The notes: generated from the letters alone by a model not told the origin. A stretch of DNA of 64,000 nucleotides from Sphagnum magellanicum (GCA_021904315.1 CM038909.1:20808212-20872211), one strand, 5' to 3'; counted from the first letter of the stretch, positions 23,871 through 36,499 are shown. Program-made: numbers and translations.

Positions 23871-24707
23871 ACTCTAATGACGAGAATTTCAAGGAACTAG
23901 TATATGGGTGGTTTTCTATAATCTTTCATAGGCTCCTTATTGATTTTGCATAATCTTTTGTATTGTCATCCTTGGACAATTCCAAAGTCATTTCCAAGTA
24001 TAACTACTTCTTATCCTTATAACTACCTCACACTTTTCCTAATAACTATCACTTATCCTTATAACTGTTTCACCACTATCCTTACCCACCAACATGAATA
24101 TGAAAAGGCAAATTAACATTTGCCTTTTCATGTCCATGATATTTATATTAATTAAAATTAAATTTGACATTGACATAAATAATGATGAACGATTGACAAT
24201 TATATCAAAACATAATAAAAAGAAAATTGTCACTGGTAGTGCATAGCAACATGGAACCCAAGTAATAATAAATTAAAATCATATGGACTAAAAGCTAGGT
24301 CCACCTAGTCTACCCCCCCAAGAATTTAGATCATCCAAATGGCTATTGATTTTACATTTAGATGGTTTCAAATTTTTGGAAATTGAATTTTGAACACCAT
24401 TGAGGCTGCAAATAACAACTGGTTTAACCTTTTTTTTAATAAAAGTTACATGGGTAAACCTTTAACCTTAAGTTGACCCAAAATTAATATGACACCAAGT
24501 TACATTAACATCAAAACTAACATGTCATATGACACAATTAATGTTGCTAATCCTAGACAAAATTATCTGCCTACAATCCAATTTTCTTCCTTTTATTTCC
24601 TCCTTGCTTCTAAGTTCCTACTATTTCTTATTTAACTTCTTTTCATTTTAAAAATTTTAATATCTCTTGACTATGAGAATAAAAACCCCACATCGAGAGG
24701 TTGAACA

Positions 24708-24731
24708 CCCCCCCCCCCCCCCCCCCCCCCC
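24708..24731. repeat. Homopolymer of 24 C
   Basis: An uninterrupted run of 24 cytosines sits in otherwise AT-rich DNA, followed by a further C-rich stretch to about 24780. The minus strand is a G24 tract able to form G-quadruplexes. Length may be uncertain in the assembly. Confidence 0.95.
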
Positions 24732-24739
24732 TAATGCCT

Positions 24740-27700
24740 CCCGAACCCACTTCATGCCTCCCCTTCCACCTCCAAAAAATTCCATCAACATCTCCATGCC
24801 AGCCCCTATTTGTCTCGAAAAATCACAATCACAAAAGGTGCATGAAATTATTTCACAACATAGAGCGCTAATGTAGTGGTGGGGGTGGTGATTAGTTTGC
24901 ATGTGATGTTAGGAGTTTGATTAATTGGTTTTCTAATATTACCACTTTTGGAGATTTTCTTTTCTATTTTCCTTTTTGGGAATTTGTTCAAATGTTGAAC
25001 CTTGGTAGGAGTTATAGTATACATCCAATTAATTTGACATATTTTAATTGGTTTGGGTGTTTTCATGCAAATGAGTGCCACTTATGATGTCACAAATGCA
25101 ATTTTATTACACATAATAGCCAAAAGAGCACTAGATTGTTGATCAACTATCAAGATATGACCAAAAATGAAACATTAAGTCATTGAAGTACACCCCAATG
25201 GTTAATGATTGCTAAAATTTGTATTGTTACATGTTATAAATTGATAGTTATAGAATCCTTTGTAAGTAAAAAAAACATTCATCACAACCAAAAAAAGATT
25301 ACATAATGATTCATAAAGATTTTAAAATTTTAATGAACCATCTTTAAAATGATTATTAAGGTAGGGGATGTCAAGGGTCACTTTGGATGGGAAAAGGAAA
25401 AAATGATGGAAATAGAGGTAAAATGATGTAGGGAAAATGTGAAGAAATGATAAGATAACACTAGAAGAAGAATAGGTATTTTCGATTGGTTCCTATGATT
25501 AAATTTTGATCACAAGTAACATTTGCAACTAAAATTTCCTTAATCACCTTGGACAAGTTGCATGTGATATTAATTGCAAATAACAAAAAATATTTGATTA
25601 AAAAAAAGGTCAACAAATACAAGTTCATCTTTTAACTCCATTGTATATGTATTGTCACATGTGACTAAAATGTAACTATTTTGACGACAAATGATGTGTT
25701 ACCATGTGTTCAATATTTATTTTCAAATTATAAATAATGAACTAACATTTGCTATTGAAAAGTAATTTTTTACATGAATTCTTAGAAAATTAATATTAAA
25801 TTAATAATATTAATTATTATATGATTACATTTATTGTTGTAAAAACTTTAATAGGTCAAGTAATTTTTTTATTGGTAATTATTAACTATAAATATTTTTT
25901 TTTAAAAACATAAATATAATAATTATTTTAAATTACTATAAATTATTTATCATAGATTATTTATTACAAAATGAAAAAATGAAAAAAAAAAAGTATAATA
26001 ATTATTCTAACTACATTATAGTGTTTCCGAAATTTTAATTCAGATTTAAAGTTATAAATTATAGATTGTGAATAATTATGTTCAATTAGAAAATAATTAT
26101 GCACGTGATAATTAATTTCTATTTGAAGTAATTACAATGACTTTTAAAGTAATGTAACATTAATTACAGTAATTAATTTATTTTATTGTAAGAATATAAA
26201 TTATATAATATAAAAATCTATGTTTGAACAATAATTATTTAACATAACTTATAATTGATCCAAAAACTATCTATAATTATCTATAAAAATATTTTATTAT
26301 GGATTACACTAAAAAAAAATCCCTTAAAACTTAATCAATAGTTTTACGAATATGAATTTTAGATTCCCAAATGGTAATTCAGATTTCAAATATCAAAATT
26401 TAGATCAAATATTTTTTTGAATTTAAATTAAAATTTTCAGACTTGAAATATGAATTTTCAGATTCAATTAACAATATTCAAAATTGAAATGTCCATTTTT
26501 AGACTCAATTAATAATTTTCTGGATTGAAATATTAAGTTTAGTATTTCTACTTTCAAGTCAAATAATTTCTTAAAATTTAAATTTTAAAAATTCAGAATG
26601 GAAATATCAGTTTTCATATTCAAATAAAAATATTCTAAATCAAAATGTTGATTTTTAGACTCAATTATATATTTTTGAATTGAAATAATAATTTTTAGAT
26701 TTGAAATAATAATTTAGAATCCAAATATCAATTTTTAGATCAAATAATTATTTTTAATTTAAATAAAAAATTCATAATTGGAGTATTAATTTTGAGAATC
26801 CAAAATAATAATTTGGAATTGAAATTTCAAGTTTCAAATCAAATTGATTATGTAAAATTTAAATGGAAAATTTTGAAAGTTGTTATAAATTTTGAGATTC
26901 ATTATATGAACAATATACATACATATGCATATTTAATGTACACACAAATTATCATACATTTGATGGATTATATAGACAAAACTTATAGATGAAATTGACA
27001 ATACAAATTCAATTAACCATATGTGTGATGAATTGTACATATGAAATTTGGTTCATATTTGAAATTGAATTTCACTTAAATGATTTGAATCACAAGAGTG
27101 AAATGAACACTTCTAGCTAAAGTTGATGACAAAAATGGACCATGTACCACATTGTTGATTCTATGTTCACAAAATCTACCACATTTTCAATAATATTGAT
27201 GAAATTGCAAACATCAATGATGAAATATATTACATGGATGAAAATTTTCAACATGGATGAAAGTAAAAAATGGGCGGAAATGACCATCATCCATATGGTT
27301 TGAATTTCATTCACATAGAAATGAAATAGGTCACAACACCAAAATGTGGCATTTACGACTAGATTTTTTACTACAAAACTAGTTGTAAATACCATTTGCG
27401 ATTGGTTGCGACTACATGATTATATAATCCAAATGATCACGTTGTAAATGCCATTAGTCCCTAAGATGGCCATAGTCATAACCAGAATTGCAATTACACC
27501 TACGATTACAAAATATTATTTATATAAAATATATATTTGTGCATATAATAAAATTATGTATTATTATATTAGTATGTAAATATATTTTCGAATATTGATT
27601 TTACAAAATAATTATTCATTTAATTTATTTTTGATTATTTATACATATGGTTTGTACACGAATCGTATAATCATATATATAAATGTATAAAAACTAATTA

Positions 27701-28160
27701 TATTATACATATCGATGGTCAACATAATCAACATATGTCATTAATCAATGTGGTCACATTGGTCAACATAGTGGGAACAAATATTGATCCTTGGAACTCC
27801 TTGAAACACTCCAAGGCTTGTGCCATCAACCTACAACATCACATGTCACACAATTTTGTCACATAAAAACTTTATCATGTTCCAATGTTTGAATGTATAA
27901 AAATACAAAGTTAAAAATTTAATTTCTTTTCCAATACTTAATTAAATGAACATATGAATATGAATTAATAAACTTTGGAGCATAATCTACATATGTGGAC
28001 CAACTAAAAATTCAAACAACAAATTTTGTACAAAAAAAACCAAATTTGAATTTTTAAAATTTTAACATATTTGTTATGTTTCAATATATAATAAACTTTG
28101 AAAAATATATGAATAATTTAATATAAAAAATTGAATATTTTAAATTGATTTTTTAATTCA
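24740..28160. other. AT-rich spacer left of the Ty3 element
   Basis: No supportable gene. It includes a degenerate AT-rich minisatellite (26340-26870) and, at 27340-27500, a stretch rich in GTAAAT, TGCGA and CGACTA motifs of the sort found near DNA-transposon ends. No ends could be paired. Confidence 0.5.
26340..26870. repeat. Degenerate AT-rich minisatellite, period about 44 bp
   Basis: Successive units follow a pattern close to GAAATATnAATTTTnAGA, then TCAATTAATAATTTTCnGAATT. At least ten units are recognisable, each diverged by several substitutions and small indels. No coding frame persists through it. Confidence 0.5.
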
Positions 28161-28162
28161 AA

Positions 28163-28531
28163 ATTCATTATAGAAGTATGTGCCTTTCTGTATTACTAAA
28201 AATAGCAATCCAAATTACAACATAATCCCATGTTTTATTAAAAAAAAATCCCAAAACAACATTTAAGATCTGTGCCATATTAAAACAAAGTTTGTGGTTT
28301 TCTATTGCAAGCACCTCCAACTCTTCCTATTTCTCTCTAAAATTCCTTGTGTCATTTTCTTCTCTCTCCCTTGTTCTTTAGAAATTTTCCCCTTTTGAAC
28401 CATCCCAAGTCACATCATTATGATCCAAAACAACAAGAATTCAAAATTCAAATTAACGAAATTCCTTGATTAATCCTTATCCTAACTACTTTATTCATCC
28501 CAAATCACATACTCATCCTTCCCCCTTAACA
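28163..28531 (-). repeat. Left (3') LTR of the Ty3 element, truncated to 369 bp
   Basis: Matches 41339-41708 of the right LTR end to end at roughly 85% identity by eye, and its inner end TGTTAAGGGGGAAGGATGAG (minus strand) is intact. The counterpart of 41074-41338 is missing: sequence left of 28163 shows no similarity to it. About 265 bp of the outer LTR, and with it any target-site duplication, has been lost. Confidence 0.85.
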
Positions 28532-28570
28532 TTGCCCCCTTTATACTTTGGATTTTGTCCTCGAAATCCT
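28532..28570 (-). other. Candidate polypurine tract region
   Basis: On the minus strand, CGAGGACAAAATCC, then AAAGGGGGCAA, directly precedes the LTR start TGTTAAGGGGG. A purine-rich stretch abutting the 3' LTR is the priming site for plus-strand DNA in Ty3 elements. Confidence 0.6.
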
Positions 28571-28599
28571 TGTAAAATGACAAAAATGAAATGATAGTA

Positions 28600-31500
28600 T
28601 TTTATATCCTTTTAAACATACATTTCCCCTACTACAATGTTGTAATCCCAATCTACACAACAACTAGTGGTTCTATATCTACATTTTGCTCTGCAGTTTT
28701 GATTTCCTTCCGCACTAATTCAATTTGTGGTTCTATGTCCAGATGTTATATCTTGGATATTTTTTATTTTGGGGATGGAATAGCCTCCACCTTTTCCTGT
28801 TCCTAAATTCCTTTTGGTTCTTTTTCTTCTTGACCTCCTCCTCTAAGGTCCTATGGTATATTTAGTTGTACCTCCTTCTCTTGAGCTGCTCCACTTCTGA
28901 GGTCTTGCGATTCTTCAATTTGTATTTCCTCTTTTTGAGTTGTCCCACTAGGCCCTGCTTTTGTCTTTTCATCATGGCCCAATACCTCTGTACTTGTTGG
29001 ATTGCCACAAATGAAATTTAGAAAATTCTTTTGATAAGCTTCCAACTTGTAGCTCATAATTCTATCATTAGTTCTATGTTAAGCAAAATTCTTCTCTAAC
29101 TCCTTTGTAATATATTCCTTTGTGACCTCCCACCATTCTTCAGATTCTACTTCAAAGTCCTTCATTTTGTTTTTCATCTTCATCAATGTATAGTACTATA
29201 GCATTTATTCATAATCCTCTAGTTTTTTCTTGATACCAGTTAGATCTAAATTTTTCTTCTATTCTTGTGCTTTTTCCAACTATGCTTACAAGTGTTATAG
29301 AGTTCTTTGATACTCCTTTTTATCCTCCATTAAATTTTTTTTTTTTGCATCTGTTGTCTTTATTTTAAGCTCCTAAGATTGCAACAGAGATACATTCGTT
29401 AGATTTATTAATTTTAAATATGTTATAACATTCTCCTTCTCTTTCTTTTATTTAGTCAATGTTTTCACTTAACTATCCAAAGCCTCTTGTTGTCTTTTAT
29501 GAAGAAATAATGTTTTTGTCCACTTCCTTTATGGTTTCCCAAATTTCAACCCACTACCTTAAATTTTGTAGTTTTTCATCTTGCGATTTTAGCCATGCTA
29601 TGTTACCCTTGAACTCCTTGTTTTCATCCTACAATTTTTAATGAATATTTTGTTTTTCTGCTTCGTGTTTGCCTATTTTTCTTCCAAATTTCCACATTAT
29701 GTTTATACCCCTTTTAGAATTATCTCTCTTTATCCAATTCCTCATGTAACACTACCTTTTCCTTCTCCCCTATAACCAATCTATTTTTTTAAAGTGTTTA
29801 CCTCTAGAATCAAATTCCCCATATTCATATTCATAATTGCCATGGTTTGAAATAAGCTAACGACCTTATTTGCTTTCATTATTTTTACATCTACCTCTTC
29901 CATAGACTTTGGTATACTTGTATGTGTGGTAGGATCCCTAGATCCTTTTGTAAATGATCCTAGCTCTTGTACCATTCTTCTCCCCAGTTCAAATTCAAAT
30001 GGGAATCCTTCTACAAATTTTAGCTTACTAGGTGGTACATGTAGTTTTGCTAGTTTAAACTTTTTAAAAGCAGGTTGTGTCACCATTTTCTTTGTCTATA
30101 GTTTAGTAACATGTAGACCTTCTTGTGTCTATTGTTGTTGTTGTAAATGTTGTTGTAAATGTTGAAATGTTTTGGACTTGCAGTGGTTTCCACCCAATCT
30201 TCACATACATCCCCTTCAAAGTGCATATGTTCTTCACCCTTTGGAAACCTTATGTCATGTTCCTTCTTAATTCCATGGCTTTGCTCCCTCAACTATCTTT
30301 CTTATGGCGATGTCATTTGTGGTATCTCTTGCCTCTACTCCTTTAGCTGTCTTTCATGTGGAGATGTCATCTGTGGTATTGTTGTAGTTTATCTAACTAC
30401 TTGTACTGCAGCTGGTGGCATTGCCCTTACCACTGTTGGCACTACAGATGGTTCCACTCTACCCCTCATCATTTTTTGTGCCCTTAAATCTATGTTTTCA
30501 TGTTCCTTTTTCACTCCTGAACTTAAGGCTCCTCCTTCTTCAACTTTGTTTTTCCTTTTGAGAGCACTTTTTGGAGAGTTTGCTGCAACTTTCTTTCCGT
30601 TCTTTAATGTTGCCTGCATTTCCTCCCTAGTTCTTTTAACCTTGGTTGGTGGTTTATGTGGATTTTTTTTTTAATGCACAAACATATATTGAAAGATTTT
30701 TGTCAATACCAAGGCATATTTGCAGGTATTTTTCTTATTTCTTTAATTTTCCTTAACATACTTATACCACCTATCCAGCTCACTACATAGACTATTGAAT
30801 ATAAATTATGCTTAATCATCCTTCTACCCATTTTTTGCTCTCACCAATGTAATAACATTTTTGTTGCTAAAATATTATACCTCCTCCCTTTGATAAATGA
30901 TAGATATAATGGTAGGATATTTAACAGTGTATGGTAGACCCAGACTTTTTGCATTCCATTGATTTGAAGAAGAATTTGCAGGTGCAAGTCTACAACTTTG
31001 TAATGCCTGAACTATTAATGATTTACTGACCTGTCCTTTTGATTCTTCTACATACCCTTTCGCACACACTCCAAAAACATCTACAATTAATTGTTTGTTG
31101 ATTACAACACCTTATCCTTATGCCCAAAGTAGATATCTGCACCTTTGATAAAGAATGTGTTAAGAAATTTGAACATTACATCGGGCATCAATGCTTTCCA
31201 CACCATTAGAAACAAAGGAATAAGCCTTGCTTTAAAAGCCTAGTCTTTTTTCGCAGCAATATCCTTCCAAATCTCCATCAACTCTATATGTTTGTCATAG
31301 TTTTGTTTCGTCTATGTCCACGTGAAATGCTCAAGGTTTAGATTTTAATACCTTTCTCCAGAAATGTAGCTCTGTCTAGGATTGTGCATCTTCTTTTTAC
31401 TACCGTTTTTGCTTCACACTACTCCATTTCCAATGCCCTTCATTGTGCTTCTACCATCATTTGCACCTTTGTGGCTTACTGTACTTTCAAATGCACTTTT

Positions 31501-32386
31501 ATGAATAGTTGTTATTCCTGCGCAACAATGTTCTTTGCATCCTTTTGCATTGTTTATGCCTCCACAAAATGATGTTCCTCAACTTTGTCTTCTTCTAATT
31601 CTTCAATGCACATCGAATCTATTGATGTAACTCTTAATCTTGTTTGCTTTCTTACATGCTAATGTCGTTTGCTTCTACATAAAAAATCAACTGCAAATGT
31701 TCTAGTTGTATCTATGTCTTCAATTATCTTTTGTGCAAACTATATCTTCTCATTATATGCTTTCCCTTTTGCACATTCAAAAGATGATGATGAATGTGGC
31801 TGTGACCTTATAACTAATGGTTAAATATTCAACATTTTTTCTTTCTTTGCTCTTCTCAACTCCTCTTCTACTTTTATTTTTATCAACAATTCCTCTTCCT
31901 CCTCCTGCCTTCGTTTGTGTTCACTCCTTTGTGCTTCCCTTGCTATTTGCTATAGTTTTTCAATTGCATTCTATGCATTCATATTGTTATGAACTCCAAA
32001 ACTTCGAAAATGCACATAACTTCTAACAACAAACGCAAATTGCTTTCAACAGTTACCCCTTTTTTCATGTCTTTAAACATCTTGCCCGTCACATTCATTT
32101 TTTCATCTATCCATTGTCTTTTAATGAACGCATAATCCTTAAAATTAATATGGCCCATCACTACAAGTTTATGTGTCTTTTGTATTGCCACATGGAAATA
32201 CTTAGCATCATCATTATGAGTGAATGTTGCAAATTTCATCTTCTGATTACTCCACATTCGTAATCTCCCTACATTATCTATACTGACTCCACTTTGTTCA
32301 CCTTATACCCCTTTTGTTGATTGTGCCCATTTATTAGTTGATTGTGAGAACACATCTGTTGACTACATCGATTTTTTTATTGATTA
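28600..32386 (-). pseudogene. Additional sense-strand reading region between integrase and 3' LTR
   Basis: Downstream of integrase the minus strand carries a chain of frames rich in Lys, Glu, Gln and Met, broken by stops. They include 32257-31979 (KMKFATFTHNDDAKYFHVA, then VVMGHINFKDYAFIKRQWID), 31069-30875, 30619-30389 (Lys-rich), 30292-30080, 30086-29781 and 29057-28851. Between 29.8 and 29.1 kb the pieces look like coiled coil (for example WLKSQDEKLQNLR). This suggests one long extra ORF, once perhaps over 1000 codons, in the same direction as pol. I do not recognise a domain. It could be a captured host gene, an extra element gene of unknown role, or a gene in the envelope-like position. 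Confidence 0.5.
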
Positions 32387-33205
32387 TGATGCGCTCCCAA
32401 GTCACGGGGTGAAACCCACTTGAGGGTTTCACAAAGTCAAGTTGCGGAAATTGTGACTTAGCGGCACGCTCCCGGCTTCCAACTCTAAAAGGGGGTAGAG
32501 GGTCGAGTTGGGAGCCCAGGGATTAGACTAGGAAGAGGGACTAGTTTAGCTCGTGTGGATCTGCATCCAAAAACCAACCACAAGAGGTTAGTTTAGCATT
32601 CGGGACACCCTTGAGTGTTGGGACTTGCCATGGGCACTTGGACACACAAGACTCACCACGACCCGAACTCGGGGGAAGCCACCACCTTCCCCCATATAGT
32701 ATTCTCTGCAGTTCGCCGCCGAAGCTACATCCAAATGGCACATTTTGTTGGGACTCCCGAAATGGAGTCCCGAAACTGTCCTGGCTGGACTCTCGGAACT
32801 TTAAACGGGCATAACTCCCGACTATAGAGTCCGATCGCAACGAGATCTAAACCAAAGTTGTAGCCCTTGTTGAGATCTTTCCCACGACATGTCGCACTCC
32901 CTGAGGAGACTTTGGGAAAGGGTCGATTCCCGACTTTTAGTGGTCGGGAGTCAAGTTGCCAGTTTGACTTCTGGCCCTTCTTTTGCCCATAACTTGGGCT
33001 GCAGATGTCCAAATGGCCAATGCGAGGCCATTTTCGATATCTACATTTCAAGACCTTTCCAATGACACTAAGAAGACCTTAATGCAAGGTGTTTTGGGCC
33101 TTGCTGTCGAGCTTTGAACATTCAGGAGTCCCGAGGGTTCCAAACCTCCAACTTTTCCAAGTGTTGGGCTTCACCCCCACACTTGGCCAAAGTGGGGTTG
33201 CGACA
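32387..33205. mobile_element. Solo LTR, copy 1 (819 bp), nested in the Ty3 element
   Basis: Starts TGATGCGCTCCCAAG and ends GGGGTTGCGACA, with TG...CA termini. Flanks are GATTA (32382-32386) and AATTA (33206-33210), a 5-bp duplication with one mismatch. It aligns along its length with the LTR at 33450-34366. It is GC-rich, with many CpGs kept, unlike the host element. Confidence 0.85.
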
Positions 33206-33449
33206 AATTATGCCCATAATTATGATGATTATGTGAATACTCCTAATGCTTAAGTGATTACTATTGTTGATTCAACCAATACTCCTGACATATCATCTTT
33301 AGATTTCTACATCCCAAATTTTGCACTACTGCAATTATTATTCATTTGCAAATCAAAAATAAAAATAATGTTCATTATTAGATTCGTGATCTGTTATTTA
33401 TCTTCATCATTCCTCATATGTGGTTTTTGTATTTCACATCCATCATCAT

Positions 33450-34366
33450 TGACGCACTCCCAACCTCCTCAAGAGACTCGAATGTGAGTTTAAGATGAAA
33501 ACAACAGAAGAATTAAGAAGTTAGGGCACGCTCTGTGGTTCGTAGCACTTTGAGGGTAGAGGGGCGTGCTGGAGCTTCAGGATGGGACTAGGAAGATTGA
33601 CAAGCATTTCAATCACTCACACGGACCTACATAAACCAAATAACAAGTTGATTAATGCTTAGTTGGAACACTTTTGGTGTTAGGACGAGGCACGGGCAAA
33701 CTCGGACTCACAAGACTCACCATGGCTCGGACTTGCGAGAAACCACCACCTTCCCCCTTATAATATACTTTGTGCCTCTCCACGGGGCCCACATCCAAAT
33801 GGCATTTTGTCCCGGGACTCCCAAATGGGAGTTTCGAAATTCCCAAAGTTAGGACTTCTACGAATTTGCGACCCCATAACTTTGTGTTAAGACCTCTAAT
33901 TGAGATGAGGTCGAAAGCAAAGTTATAGCCCTCGTCAAGAGCTTTCCAACGGTATGTCGCACACCACTTGCACCCAAGGAAATCGAGTCAATTCTTGACT
34001 TTTAATGGTCAAGAGTCAAATTATCAATTTGACTCCCGGCCTTCCTTTTGGCCATAACTTGTGTTTTAGATGTCCCAATGGGTCATGTGAACCCATTTTA
34101 AACATCTAAGTTTTAATAACTTTCCAATGATATAAAAAACTCTTCAATACAATGGGTTTTGACCTTTACAATTGCCTTCTGAAAATTCAAAAGTTCAATG
34201 GGACTCCAACTCCCAAAATGGGAGTTCACTTGGGAGTGTGAGGGTTCATTCCCTCACATTCTTTTGCACTCCTAGGAGCATGAGATGTGACCCTTGGGCT
34301 TCCCTCTTGGCCCATAACCTTGCAAGCCTTTGCCTTGGTTGCGAGCCCAAGGTTAAGGTTGTGACA
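33450..34366. mobile_element. Solo LTR, copy 2 (917 bp), nested in the Ty3 element
   Basis: Starts TGACGCACTCCCAA and ends AAGGTTGTGACA, flanked by a perfect 5-bp duplication ATCAT (33445-33449 and 34367-34371). Same family and orientation as copy 1 but strongly diverged and with fewer CpGs. Removing it rejoins host sequence directly after the integrase tail. Confidence 0.9.
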
Positions 34367-34371
34367 ATCAT

Positions 34372-35560
34372 CCTCCTCTGTGTTAGAATTCGCCTCTTGA
34401 ACTCCACATGCATTCTTTTCCCAATATATTGGCATTTGTTATTCTTTTTTTTGAACTTTAAATTCCATGAATTTATAAGGTTTGAACTTATTCACATTGA
34501 CCAACACAGGATTAGTTTCAAACTTCTCAATGGTCACCAATAACATAGTGTCATTTGGCAACACATATTGTACTTTGTATGGTTCAAATCATTTTCTAGT
34601 AGACTTCTTTATGTTTGACTTATTGCCTTTTGGAAACCATAGAACATAATCACCAAAGTTAAATTGTTTTTCCATATTATTTTGTTGACTCCATAATGCT
34701 TTATTCCACTTTTGAATTCTTGTAGTTTCAATAGCTTGCATTCTAGCTTTTTGTAACTTTTTTAGCTGAGTAATTCTGCTAGTTGAAATTCTCATTTAAG
34801 TACTATCTCTGTCTTCTCCACTAGCAATTGGAATGATGTACTTTGTGGGCATTAATGGATGTAATCCATACACTAATTAATATGGTGTATACCATGTTGC
34901 TATTTTGTATTCAATTTTGTATGAAAATAACATTATAGACAGATGTTCATCCCAAATTGTTCTATTTTCACTAATTAACTTGGTCAACAGTGTCCCAAGT
35001 ACCTTGTTAGTAGACTCAGCTTGCCTATTCCCTTGAGGATAATAAGTTGTAGAATTCACATGTTTCATCAGAAAATGATTTGTCAAATACTTGATGGCAT
35101 CATTAATAAAATGAACTCCTTGATTTATGACTATAGTCAAAGGACATCTAAACCTAGTGAATACACATTCATATAGAAATTTTGCTATGACTGTTGTTCT
35201 ATTAGTTCTCAATGCTCTTGCTTCCACCCACTTAGTAGCATAGTCTGTGGCAACAATAATATATTTGTTCCCTATATATTTCCTTGTTGGCTTAATTGGC
35301 CTCACAAAATCAAGTCCCCATTTCATAAATGGTTCCTTTGGAAAACTTGTGACCAACTTTAGAAGACTTTAAGTTGCCAATCTTCTTGTTTTTTGACATG
35401 CATCACAAGATTTGCAATAATCATGCACATCCCTATACATAGTTGGCCACCAATATTTAGCATCCAATATCTTCCTTTGCGTTATTTTCATTGCAAAATG
35501 CCCTCCTGAAGGTCCTTCATGCAATTCTTTCATCACCATATGTGCTTTTGTTGTTGTCAA
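34372..35560 (-). pseudogene. Ty3 integrase remnant with GPY-type tail
   Basis: Zinc-binding N-domain: LHEGPSGGHFAMK, then CKSCDACQ (35560-35369). Core: [18 protein letters not shown] and [12 protein letters not shown] (35356-34877). Tail: FNFGDYVLWFPKGN, then a GPY/F-like block ending KFKPYKFMEF (34795-34440). The core's second acidic residue, expected before QG, is Asn; a Trp and a Gly codon of the tail block now read TGA and GAA. The frame continues past the tail to 34372, where a solo LTR interrupts it. Confidence 0.85.
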
Positions 35561-35680
35561 ACACCATTATAGTTTGTTGTCTTAGCCCATTTTGTACAAT
35601 CCACCATTCCTCGATGTAAAAGGCTTTATTTTCTTGACCAATATCCGCTTTTGCAACACCGATAATGTGCCCTTAATCTG

Positions 35681-36060
35681 TCATGTTTTTAAAAATTCTT
35701 GTACATCATTTAACCATTCAAACCTTGTATAAAATAAACTTGCATCTATGGTTTGATTAGACACACCTGTGGGTTTTGTACTATCTAGTAATCTTGATAA
35801 TGCATTTGCAACTACATGATTTATGCCTAGTTTATACACGACTATGAAATCATACTTGAGGAACAATAACAACCATTTAGTTATTTTTCTTGAGACTTGT
35901 GGTTTGTTGACCAAATAGACCAATGCCATATGATCTACATAAAAGACAAATTTATTGCCTACCAAATAGTGTCTGAACTTGTGCAAAGAAAAAACCATTG
36001 TTAAAGTCTTTCTTTATGTTGCGCTATAATTACGTTATCCTTTGTTCAAAAGCCTAGAAG
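35681..36060 (-). pseudogene. Ty3 RNase H remnant
   Basis: A frame containing YASRLLNKG, then HKFRHYLVGNKFVFYVDHMAL, LVNKPQVSRKITKWLLLF and HVVANALSRL, the usual order of plant Ty3 RNase H. Stops interrupt the first third; the last 105 codons are open. Confidence 0.8.
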
Positions 36061-36499
36061 CATACATTATTAGTTGATCAATTTTCCCTGTCACATTCTG
36101 AGACAACATAGCCCCTATAACTAACAAGGATGCATATGTGTGAACATGAAATTCCACTACTAATTATCGGTGCTTCAATATACTTCTGCTTAATCAATTT
36201 CCAAGCCTTTTGACATTCCTTTGTCCAAAGAAAAGTCTATGTCTTTTTGGTCAATTTAGTGATACGTGCCATAATAGTAGCAAATTTTTTAATAAAGAAT
36301 TTGTTAAACTATGCCATCCCATTGAATACTTGAATCTATTGAGGATTTTTAGGTGGTGGCATGTTTACTATTGCTTTTTTTTTTTTGAATTTGGTAGTTT
36401 CCCTTCTTTAAAAATAATAACACCCAAGATCATCCCTGAAAATACCATAAATGCACATTTGTCTAGATTCAGATTATGCCATATTCTCTGCACTTTTGA

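Noticed and set aside
27330-27500. Possible CACTA or other DNA-transposon terminus (CGACTA/TAGTTGTAAA motifs)
   Set aside because: No terminal inverted repeat pair or target duplication could be found.
30159-30674. 171-codon plus-strand frame with hydrophobic stretches
   Set aside because: It is the reverse complement of Lys/Glu-rich frames of the Ty3 extra ORF; the hydrophobic look is an antisense artefact.
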